Assembly (NCBI RefSeq): GCF_000316195.1
Contig: NZ_JH994111.1
Location: 1,086,299 to 1,150,298 of the forward strand
Reading direction: 5' to 3'
DNA from: Brachyspira hampsonii 30446
GTDB lineage: Bacteria > Spirochaetota > Brachyspiria > Brachyspirales > Brachyspiraceae
Length of the DNA stretch: 64,000 nucleotides
Below, in pieces: positions 44,230 to 51,978 of this stretch. A model generated the notes under the pieces. The model saw nothing but the letters and a program-made list of their open reading frames with translations. It did no database searches and was not told the origin of the DNA. Position 1 is the first letter of the stretch; every line of letters begins with the position of its first letter. The translations under genes and the position numbers were made by a program.

Positions 44230-44679
44230 TTAATAAATCATATAATGAAAATGTACTCCGTTTTCTTCTTGAATATCATTATATAGTTCTATAAATCCTA
44301 GTTTTTTATAAAATTTATATGCATAATGACTTGATTTTACAGTGTACTTATCTGAATTTAAAATGTTTTTTGCCTCATTAAATAAACTGCTTGCTATACC
44401 TAATTTAAAATATCTGTCATCTACAAAAAAAAGAGAAATATGATCAAAATCAGTTATTTCAAGCATTCCAACTATTATATCATATTCATTTTTAGCAATA
44501 AGCATCAAAGAGCCTTGCATAAAAAATCTTAATTTCATATTATTAGCTGATATAAAAGTTAATACATTATTAATCCCTTCATCTGTATCTAAATTAGAAT
44601 TGTATTTCAAATATATATTTTTGGCGAGAGTAGAAATATCTTCAATATTTTCAACTCCCGCTTTTTCTATTTTAAACAT
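44230..44679 (-). CDS. GNAT-family acetyltransferase
   Basis: 149 residues with a GNAT fold: EKAGVENIEDISTLAKNIYLKY at the N-terminus, the strand IIVGMLEITDFDHISLFFVDDRYFKLGIASSLFNEA with the acetyl-CoA loop, and a C-terminal SSHYAYKFYKKLGF. The loop is atypical (RYFKLGIAS rather than R/QxxGxG/A), but spacing is right. It is downstream, by 26 bases, of a thioredoxin-like gene on the same strand. Substrate unknown. Confidence 0.78.
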   Translation of the reverse strand: MFKIEKAGVENIEDISTLAKNIYLKYNSNLDTDEGINNVLTFISANNMKLRFFMQGSLMLIAKNEYDIIVGMLEITDFDHISLFFVDDRYFKLGIASSLFNEAKNILNSDKYTVKSSHYAYKFYKKLGFIELYNDIQEENGVHFHYMIY

Positions 44680-44705
44680 TTTTATTTTTAAATATTTTTT
44701 ATTTA

Positions 44706-45065
44706 TTATTCAAATGCTTTTATTAATCTTTGGAAAGGAAGATGATTAGTATCTTTAACAAATGAGCCGTTTTTATAATATCTCAAGTATGGTATTAAAT
44801 CATTATTCCATACATTCTCTTTAAAATTCATGAAAGGTTCATATAGAGGACTTTCATTATACATACAAATATAAACTGTAATATCTATAGGTGATTTCTC
44901 TTCATTTGCTTTTAATTCTCTTTCTAAGCCTTTCCAATCTCCGCACCAATCCTGAGTGAATATAGCCAAAACATTTTCTGAAGATTTTTTTATATCATCA
45001 CTTACTTCTTTAGTATCCATTATATGCTGCATTTCTTTATCACTAATGGTTTTAAAAGTTAACAT
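44706..45065 (-). CDS. thioredoxin-fold protein with a single-cysteine active site
   Basis: 119 residues. The segment VLAIFTQDWCGDWKGLERELK (about 32-52) sits where thioredoxins have WCGPC; here the second cysteine is replaced by Trp (WCGDW). The cis-Pro region appears as LIPYLRYYKNGSFV. With only one active-site Cys it cannot do classical dithiol exchange; it may bind glutathione-like thiols, work as a monothiol protein or be a sensor. AAGGAG precedes the ATG. It is upstream of an acetyltransferase gene and probably co-transcribed. Confidence 0.75.
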   Translation of the reverse strand: MLTFKTISDKEMQHIMDTKEVSDDIKKSSENVLAIFTQDWCGDWKGLERELKANEEKSPIDITVYICMYNESPLYEPFMNFKENVWNNDLIPYLRYYKNGSFVKDTNHLPFQRLIKAFE

Positions 45066-45172
45066 TATTTACTCCTTAAAATTTTTTATTTAATGCAGTA
45101 ATAATACAGTAAAATATATTTTTAATCAAGAAAATATTTATTATTACGATATTAACTTTGGGGGAGTATATT

Positions 45173-45913
45173 ATGAAAAAAGTTTTTATTTTTATTATTA
45201 TTTTTAATATGATTAATTTTTCTTTATTTGCAGGCGATTTTTTAGATAATCAGAAAAGATACAGCAGAGTAAGAACAGCAATAAAAGAAAAAGATGAAAT
45301 TATAAAAAACACATTAAAAAATAATAATATAGAATTAAAAAATCTTAATGTATTAATAACAGCATACAAGCAGGAAGACATATTAGAGATATATGCAAAA
45401 AATAAATCCGACGCATCGTATAAAAAAATAGCCTCATACAATATAGCAGCAAAATCCGGCATACTAGGTCCTAAGAGAATGGAAGGAGATTTGCAGGTTC
45501 CAGAGGGTTTTTATTATATAGACAGATTTAATCCTGCAAGCAGCTACTATCTTTCTTTGGGTATTAATTATCCTAATGAATCTGATAAAAAGAAAAGTAA
45601 TGCCTTAAGATTAGGAGGGGATATATTTATTCATGGAGCTGAGGTTACAATAGGATGCATGCCCATGACTGATGATAAAATAAAAGAAATATATTTATAT
45701 GCTTTATATGCTAAAGATAATGGACAAAATAAAATACCTGTTTATATTTTTCCATTTAAAATGACAGAGAGAAATTTTGATTATTATAAAAAATATTATG
45801 ATGAATCTTTAATAAACTTTTGGTCAAATTTAAAAAAAGGATATGATATATTCCAAAAAACTAAAAAAGAATTAAATATTAAAATAGATTCTAAGGGAAA
45901 CTATGTATTTTAA
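45173..45913 (+). CDS. L,D-transpeptidase, YafK/LdtF-like
   Basis: About 246 residues with a signal peptide (VFIFIIIFNMINFSLFAG). The YkuD-type catalytic motif is the short YafK variant: FIHGAEVTIGCMPMTDD, with catalytic His and Cys close together. In enterobacteria YafK-type enzymes detach Braun lipoprotein from peptidoglycan; others make 3-3 cross-links. A TTG fifteen bases upstream is in frame, but GGGGGAG lies directly before the ATG at 45173 and fixes that start. Few cell-wall L,D-transpeptidases have been studied in spirochaetes, so the target here is open. Confidence 0.88.
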   Translation: MKKVFIFIIIFNMINFSLFAGDFLDNQKRYSRVRTAIKEKDEIIKNTLKNNNIELKNLNVLITAYKQEDILEIYAKNKSDASYKKIASYNIAAKSGILGPKRMEGDLQVPEGFYYIDRFNPASSYYLSLGINYPNESDKKKSNALRLGGDIFIHGAEVTIGCMPMTDDKIKEIYLYALYAKDNGQNKIPVYIFPFKMTERNFDYYKKYYDESLINFWSNLKKGYDIFQKTKKELNIKIDSKGNYVF

Positions 45914-45976
45914 ATTCTTGCAATTTTTCTATAAAAATATTACTATTATAACAATATAATAATTGGGTAATAGTTA

Positions 45977-46957
45977 ATGATTCAAATGAATAAAAATACT
46001 TCTTTTGTAGATGCATATAATTTCTGGTCATATTTACTGATTGCTATTGTATTTTTTAACTATTTATTTTTCAGATCTTTAATAATTGATAATAATTCTT
46101 TTATATATTTAATTACATTTATTTTAGATTATATTGTATTAATATCTTTTTTTCTTCTAGTATTTTATAAATTTTACAACTGCATATTTAATTCAGAACC
46201 TTTTTTGGCTGTATTTGGTATATTGTTTATAATATCAGGTACTCTAAGACTTTATGCTATAGAAATTAATATTTATAATTATATAGAGTTATTATATTTT
46301 ATATCAATATTCATTCTCACAATTAAAATTTTTCATTCTATAATAAAATCAAATAATATAATGGAATTAGATAGAGGAATATATGTTTTTATGCTTATTT
46401 CTTTAGCATCATCTAATATTAATTATATTTTAATATCATCAAATAAAATAATAGATACTGATATTTTTCATTATATATCTACTTTTATATCATCATATAT
46501 GAGTAAATTATCATCTTTTTCATTTTTAATATTAATGATAGCTTATATACTTTTTTTTATGAAAAAAGTTGTTATGAAAAATATTAATAAATCATTCTTT
46601 TTTATTATAATGATGGTAATATTATCAATAATAGCAATATTAGTATTTGGTAATTATTTCTTTTTGATTGTAGTGTCATTTTTTGGTGCTTTAGGTATTG
46701 TTATGTATTTACCTTTTACTGTTTATCTTGTAGTAATTATAATGTTTTTAATGACTTTATTTACATCTTTTATGAGTTCTTTGGTATCAAGATATTATTG
46801 TCCTAAATTGATAGTATTTACTTTATTTATGCTTGCTGGACTTGATATGAGCAATTTTGCATTGAGGTTAATATCTGTATTTGCTATTATGGAGATGCTT
46901 GCGGTATGTAATTCAAAAAAAGACGATGAAGAATATTTGACAAATAATACTCTATAA
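45977..46957 (+). CDS. multi-pass membrane protein of unknown function
   Basis: 326 residues with about eight or nine hydrophobic segments beginning near residue 14, and a short acidic cytoplasm-type tail (SKKDDEEYL). No family motif recognised. Asn-, Ile- and Phe-rich composition like the membrane protein at 12295, but no alignment is evident by eye. It precedes tsaE by 43 bases on the same strand and could lead the tsaE-lipoprotein-mnmE transcript. No strong ribosome site is visible. Confidence 0.7.
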   Translation: MIQMNKNTSFVDAYNFWSYLLIAIVFFNYLFFRSLIIDNNSFIYLITFILDYIVLISFFLLVFYKFYNCIFNSEPFLAVFGILFIISGTLRLYAIEINIYNYIELLYFISIFILTIKIFHSIIKSNNIMELDRGIYVFMLISLASSNINYILISSNKIIDTDIFHYISTFISSYMSKLSSFSFLILMIAYILFFMKKVVMKNINKSFFFIIMMVILSIIAILVFGNYFFLIVVSFFGALGIVMYLPFTVYLVVIIMFLMTLFTSFMSSLVSRYYCPKLIVFTLFMLAGLDMSNFALRLISVFAIMEMLAVCNSKKDDEEYLTNNTL

Positions 46958-47000
46958 TATATTATTTTTTATTATTATTTTATAATTTAAACTGTTGAAT

Positions 47001-47450
47001 ATGAAAAAAGAAATTATTAAAGAAGAGAAAAATATAAGTCTTGAAGGTATAGAAAAAATTGCTGAATTTTTTAAAAATATCTTAAAAGATGGTGATATTG
47101 TTATAATGGAGGGAAATCTAGGATTTGGAAAGACTACATTTGTAAGAGTATTATCCAGATTTCTTGAAAGCACAGATATTGTTAGCAGTCCGTCATTTAC
47201 TTTGATAAATGAGTATGATATAATTTTAAATGGTGAAGAAAGTATTTTAAGACATGTTGATTTATACAGGCTTGAAAAAGAAGAGGAGCTTGACGATATA
47301 GGATTCAAGGACAAAATTAGAGAGAATGGAGTTACCATGATAGAATGGGGCGGAAAATTTAGAGATTATTTTGAAGCTCCGTATTACTTATTTGAAATAG
47401 AAATGCAAGAAGAAAATAACAGGTTATATAGGATTAGTTTAATTTCATGA
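47001..47450 (+). CDS. tsaE: tRNA threonylcarbamoyladenosine biosynthesis ATPase TsaE
   Basis: P-loop protein of the TsaB-TsaD-TsaE complex that adds the t6A modification at position 37 of ANN-decoding tRNAs. 149 residues. Walker A GNLGFGKTT (38-46; the family norm is GDLGAGKTT), then SSPSFTLINEY and the HVDLYRL motif, and VTMIEWG near the C-terminus, all diagnostic. An in-frame TTG lies two codons upstream; the ATG at 47001 is preferred by codon type, as neither has a good ribosome site. Its stop overlaps the next gene by four bases (ATGA). Confidence 0.95.
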   Translation: MKKEIIKEEKNISLEGIEKIAEFFKNILKDGDIVIMEGNLGFGKTTFVRVLSRFLESTDIVSSPSFTLINEYDIILNGEESILRHVDLYRLEKEEELDDIGFKDKIRENGVTMIEWGGKFRDYFEAPYYLFEIEMQEENNRLYRISLIS

Positions 47451-48478
47451 AAAAATTATTTGTATTATTTATAATGATATTTACCTTATTAATATCATGT
47501 TCTAAGGAAATAGATAAAAATACTATAATAAATGCTATGAGCAGTATTTCATCTGTCAATGTTGTTATTGGAAATACCATAGATTATGAGGTTCGAATAC
47601 TTTCTAAAAATAATATAGAATATAATTTTGAAGATTTATCATTTGATGATAGAGATAATAAATGCAGAATTATATCTGTTGAAAATAAAACTAGAGATGA
47701 TGGAGAATATAAAGAAAGAATCATAAAATATAAATTAGGCTTTTATGATGTAGGGCAATTTGTTATATATCCTTTTAAGATTTCATATAATTATAATAAT
47801 GAATATAGAGAACTTAATGGAGAAGACATAACCATATTGGTTCATCCTTTTTCTGACGGAGAGACTTTGCCTCCTATGAAAGGTACTATTGGTATACCTA
47901 TGCCTTCGTATGTATGGATATTTGCTGCGATTATAGTTTTTGCTGTTATTGGAATAATAATACTTATTTTTGCTGTAGTAAAATATATAGAAAGAAAATT
48001 CAATGAGAAAATAAATATAAAAGAAGATACAGAAGCATTGAATGCCTTGAAACTCATAGACTGCAATACTTATTATAATGAAAATAAATATGCAGAGTAT
48101 TATTTTGAATTGACATTTATATTTAAAAGGTATCTTACAAAAAGATTCAGATTTAATATAGAAGATATGACTACCAGCGAAATAAATCAATTATTTAAAG
48201 AAAATGTATTTAATGAAAGCGAATATATAATAAAAATGTTTGAAGAGTCCGATTATGTAAAATTTGCCAAACAGATTCCTGAACTTAAAATAATGCATAA
48301 GGATTATGATTTTTGTGTTGATTATATAATAAAAAACGGCAATTTATATACTGCATTAAAATTAGAAGAAAAAGAAAATAAGAAGATAAGAAAAGAAGAA
48401 AAGAAAAAATTAAGAAAAGAGTTAAAAGAGCAGAAAAAACTTCAAAAGAAAATGGCTCATCTTCAGGAAAACAGTTAA
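47447..48478 (+). CDS. lipoprotein with one transmembrane helix, BatD/DUF4381-like C-terminus
   Basis: 343 residues. Signal peptide with lipobox ISCS (Cys18), an extracytoplasmic beta-rich domain (about 25-150), one transmembrane helix (WIFAAIIVFAVIGIIILIFAVVKYI, about 155-179), then a cytoplasmic helical part with YYFELTFIFKRYLTKRFRFN and TTSEIN, as in DUF4381/BatD-type proteins of the aerotolerance loci, and a very basic coiled tail (EEKKKLRKELKEQKKLQ). A lipid-modified Cys together with a transmembrane helix is unusual. Start overlaps tsaE by four bases and mnmE follows after 9, so it is translationally coupled in one operon. Confidence 0.75.
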   Translation: MKKLFVLFIMIFTLLISCSKEIDKNTIINAMSSISSVNVVIGNTIDYEVRILSKNNIEYNFEDLSFDDRDNKCRIISVENKTRDDGEYKERIIKYKLGFYDVGQFVIYPFKISYNYNNEYRELNGEDITILVHPFSDGETLPPMKGTIGIPMPSYVWIFAAIIVFAVIGIIILIFAVVKYIERKFNEKINIKEDTEALNALKLIDCNTYYNENKYAEYYFELTFIFKRYLTKRFRFNIEDMTTSEINQLFKENVFNESEYIIKMFEESDYVKFAKQIPELKIMHKDYDFCVDYIIKNGNLYTALKLEEKENKKIRKEEKKKLRKELKEQKKLQKKMAHLQENS

Positions 48479-48487
48479 GAGTAAAAT

Positions 48488-49882
48488 ATGAATGAATATG
48501 ATATAAAAGATACTATAGCGGCATTATCAACCCCATATTCAAAAAGTGCATTAGCTATAATAAGAATGTCAGGAAGCATGGCATTAGAAATAGCATCAAA
48601 AATATGTTTTTATGCTAATAATGAAAATAAGAATATAAATAATTTTGAACATAGAAAAAGTTATTATGCTTTAATAAAAGATGAAAACAATATTCCCATA
48701 GATGAGGTTATAGTATTATCTTCTTTATCTCCTAATACTTTCACATCTGAAGATACAATAGAATTTATATCTCATGGCAGTATTGTAGTAATAGATTCTA
48801 TTATGAATGTATTGATGAGAAATGGAGCAAGGGCAGCTAATAGGGGAGAGTTTACATACAGAGCTTATATCAATGGAAGAATAGGTATAAGCGAGGCTGA
48901 GGCTATACATGATTTAATAGATTCTAATAATAAACTTATGGCTGAGGCTAGCATATACAAAATGAGAGGCAGACTTACAAGAGAAATTGATAAACTTAGA
49001 GAAAATATAAAGAATTCTCTTATGCTTGTTTACGGAGAATTGGATTTCCCTGAAGATGATACTGAAAGTTTTTCTTATGATAAGCTAATAGAAAATTTTG
49101 AGATTATAAAAAAAGATATAGAAAATATTTTATCTAATTCTAAAAAAGTTGAAAATCTTATTAATGGTATAAAGGTTGCTATATTGGGCAGAGTTAATGC
49201 TGGTAAAAGCAGTATATTTAATATGATATTAGATAGAGAAAGAGCTATTGTATCAAATATAGCAGGTACTACAAGAGATTTTTTAAGTGAAAATATTTAC
49301 ATTGAGAATATACCTTTTTATTTAATGGATACTGCAGGGTTTCATAAAAATGCTGATAATGATATTGAACTTGAAGGAATTGAAAGGGCAAAAAAATGTG
49401 CTTATGAATCTGATATTATACTTGCTGTGTTTGACGGAAGCGATATAGCAAATGAAGATGATATTAATTTAATAGACTTCTTAAAAACATTGGAAAATAA
49501 AAATATTATATATATACTTAATAAAAGCGATGAAAATAAAAAGTTTAATAAAGAAATAGAATCAAATAATATCATCAATATAAGTGCAAAAACAAAATCT
49601 GGAAAAGATGAATTGATATCAGCCTTAAAAAATTATGTTTCTGAATCTGATATGGAAATTTTTAATAAGGAAACTTATGTGAATAATAGAGAAAGGGGGT
49701 ATTTAGAAAATGGACTCAAACAGATTAAGGTATGTATAGAAAAATCAAAATTATCTTTTTCATTAGATGAAGTTGCTGAAGAGATGAATATATTAAATAA
49801 TATACTTGGAAATGTTAGCGGAAAAGTTGATGCTGAAGAAGTAATTAATGAAATATTTGCTAATTTCTGTATAGGTAAATAA
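48488..49882 (+). CDS. mnmE: tRNA uridine-5-carboxymethylaminomethyl modification GTPase MnmE
   Basis: MnmE with MnmG modifies U34 of tRNAs reading split codon boxes. 464 aa. The N-terminal formyl-THF-binding domain opens with DTIAALSTPYSKSALAIIRMSG; the G domain, inserted in the helical domain, has GRVNAGKSS (about 233), AGTTRD, DTAGFH and NKSD; the C-terminus ends in the conserved FCIGK with its cysteine. It is 9 bases behind the lipoprotein gene and forms an operon with tsaE, another tRNA-modification gene, which makes functional sense. In other genomes mnmE is next to rnpA/yidC instead. Confidence 0.97.
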   Translation: MNEYDIKDTIAALSTPYSKSALAIIRMSGSMALEIASKICFYANNENKNINNFEHRKSYYALIKDENNIPIDEVIVLSSLSPNTFTSEDTIEFISHGSIVVIDSIMNVLMRNGARAANRGEFTYRAYINGRIGISEAEAIHDLIDSNNKLMAEASIYKMRGRLTREIDKLRENIKNSLMLVYGELDFPEDDTESFSYDKLIENFEIIKKDIENILSNSKKVENLINGIKVAILGRVNAGKSSIFNMILDRERAIVSNIAGTTRDFLSENIYIENIPFYLMDTAGFHKNADNDIELEGIERAKKCAYESDIILAVFDGSDIANEDDINLIDFLKTLENKNIIYILNKSDENKKFNKEIESNNIINISAKTKSGKDELISALKNYVSESDMEIFNKETYVNNRERGYLENGLKQIKVCIEKSKLSFSLDEVAEEMNILNNILGNVSGKVDAEEVINEIFANFCIGK

Positions 49883-50017
49883 GTAAATAATAAGTTCATA
49901 GCATTTAATATCAATTAAAATGCTGCATACAAAAAAATAATAATATATTATTTAATCTAATTTAAATTTTTTGTTATCATATTGATTTTAATTTAAATAT
50001 ATTTTTTATCTATTCTG

Positions 50018-50034
50018 CCAACCCACCCACCCCC
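50018..50034 (-). repeat. G-rich tract with quadruplex potential
   Basis: On the minus strand the run reads GGGGGTGGGTGGGTTGG, an extreme departure from the local AT-rich DNA, lying between the convergent mnmE and the 632-residue protein gene. Runs of 5, 3, 3 and 2 G could form a quadruplex with one two-tetrad arm or by shifting within the five-G run. Confidence 0.6.
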
Positions 50035-50067
50035 TAATTTAGAACGGTATGCCTTTAGAGATAAGAA

Positions 50068-51966
50068 TTATATTATATAATCATCAGCTATTTTTCTAAG
50101 TCTTTTGTTTCCAAGTACATGGAAATGTCTTAACTTTCTTAAAGTTTCACTTGAAAAAGTAGTAAGAGGAACATAAACTACTTCAACAGAATTCTTTTTA
50201 GCAAATTCTTTTAATATATTTGAAGGAGGAGTAGGAGCAACATAACCTAAATATTTGTCTACAGAATATATGATTGCAGTGTATAAAAGTAAGTCAGCAT
50301 AATTTCTAACTATCCCTTCTTTTTTTAACTGAGGATATATTCTCCAAACATCATGCGGAGCCTGAGGCGGCATTAAAGAAGCATAACCTCCGAAATAGCA
50401 TTTTGATATTCCTGGACCAACTAAAGTGTTTCCCGGTTCTGTAGAATAAAGTATTAAATCACTATCATCATGTGCTTCGCTGTACCAAACTATATTCCAA
50501 TCATAATCCTCATCATGCTCATCATCAAATATTACAACCATATGTCCAATATTTCCTTTGATTTTTGGAATTTCTTTGACATATATTTCATTTTTATAAT
50601 AGTTCCTTATAGTTTCACGCATATCAATACCATCTTTGATGCTTACCGTGAAAGGTTCTATTTTTGCTTTATCCTCTGTAAGCATATTCCTTATTTTATC
50701 CCTAAGTATATTCATATGCTTTTCCATTAGTATATCTTCAGGTACATGTGAGAGAAGGTTTGTTCTTTTATTCCAAACATCTTCCCATTCTCCTTCATAT
50801 TTTTCACTAGGACGCGTTGTAACATTAACTTTCTTAAAAGATGTTTTCCATACATTATCATATTTATGAAGTTTTATTTTTTTGTCTTTTAGCATGCCTT
50901 CCATACCATTAGTGCTTGGATCTCTATTTAATTTTATAGTAGGGTAGTTCTCATCTTCTTCAGTGTAATGCGGATAATATTCCATACCTTCCATAACTTC
51001 TAGGGCATAATCATTATTTATCATGCATTTTGCTGCTGTAAGCATATCTATATAATCCGGTATGATATAATTATCAAGGAGACATAAGTTTCTTAAATAC
51101 TTCATCATGTTTTTTTGCTGTAGTAATGAGATTGGAAGTTTATATCTCATCTTCGCTTCTTTGAATATTGTTTCTATAATATTAATTTTATCAAAGTTTT
51201 CTAGCTCTCCGTTTCTATATAGTTCATACATATAAGTTGTGAATGGGAATTCCCCAAGCATTTTATTTAATGATTCTTTATGTACATTATATATTTTAGG
51301 CTCTGAATATATATATTCTTCATCATCTTCTGAAAATTTTTTATTTATTATTTCTTCTTTTGCTTTGCTGTCTAATTTTTCATTATCTAATTTTTGCAAT
51401 ATAGATACGATATTTTCCCAATGCGACATTCCTATAACAAGAAGTATTTTATTATATTTTTTAGATAGTTCATGAATGTTTTTAGCCATGAATATTTCTC
51501 TCTCTTCATCTGCTTCATCCTTATGAAATATATAATTGTTTTTTACTTCAGTATAGAATTTTTCAAGTCCTATATTTTTCATAACATAATCATCAGGCAT
51601 AAGATAATGAGAATTCGAGTTTATTGAAGTAATATCTTTATCTATAGGAAAGAACGGTATTTCTTCATCAATAGCAAGACGAACAGCCTCTATTATAGAG
51701 TCAGACGGATCTATTGGTATATAAACGGCTTCATTTTCAATTTCTCTTATTATAAGACTTACAAAAGGAAGTCTGCTTACAGCCTCTCTTAATGAATCTG
51801 CAAAATTAGCAGGGTGTTCTATTGCTACAATGTCCGGTTTAAATTTTTCAAAAGCCTCCCTTACAGCCAAAGCAAAATAAACCCTCGAATGTATAGAAGG
51901 TATTGCAAGTATATTTTTATATCTTAGAACCTTAGAATCTATATTCTCTATTAATTTTTTATCCAT
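50068..51966 (-). CDS. large cytoplasmic protein, TraB-like N-terminus, unknown C-terminus
   Basis: 632 residues, no signal peptide or membrane segment. The first ~210 residues resemble the TraB/PrgY fold: NILAIPSIHSRVYFALAVRE, FKPDIVAIEHPANF, and KILLVIGMSHWENIV. The C-terminal ~400 residues are unrecognised; they include a charged middle region, a strand-rich section (GHMVVIFDDEHDEDYDWNIV, GGYASLMPPQAPHDVWR) and end in a conserved-looking basic block (RKLRHFHVLGNKRLRKIADDYI). It starts 12 bases after the class A penicillin-binding protein gene on the same strand, so the two are almost surely co-transcribed. Function not assignable. Confidence 0.75.
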   Translation of the reverse strand: MDKKLIENIDSKVLRYKNILAIPSIHSRVYFALAVREAFEKFKPDIVAIEHPANFADSLREAVSRLPFVSLIIREIENEAVYIPIDPSDSIIEAVRLAIDEEIPFFPIDKDITSINSNSHYLMPDDYVMKNIGLEKFYTEVKNNYIFHKDEADEEREIFMAKNIHELSKKYNKILLVIGMSHWENIVSILQKLDNEKLDSKAKEEIINKKFSEDDEEYIYSEPKIYNVHKESLNKMLGEFPFTTYMYELYRNGELENFDKINIIETIFKEAKMRYKLPISLLQQKNMMKYLRNLCLLDNYIIPDYIDMLTAAKCMINNDYALEVMEGMEYYPHYTEEDENYPTIKLNRDPSTNGMEGMLKDKKIKLHKYDNVWKTSFKKVNVTTRPSEKYEGEWEDVWNKRTNLLSHVPEDILMEKHMNILRDKIRNMLTEDKAKIEPFTVSIKDGIDMRETIRNYYKNEIYVKEIPKIKGNIGHMVVIFDDEHDEDYDWNIVWYSEAHDDSDLILYSTEPGNTLVGPGISKCYFGGYASLMPPQAPHDVWRIYPQLKKEGIVRNYADLLLYTAIIYSVDKYLGYVAPTPPSNILKEFAKKNSVEVVYVPLTTFSSETLRKLRHFHVLGNKRLRKIADDYII

Positions 51967-51978
51967 TCATAAACCTTT

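Noticed and set aside
46952-47338. Minus-strand 128-residue frame over tsaE
   Set aside because: Serine/leucine-rich antisense of a well-supported gene.
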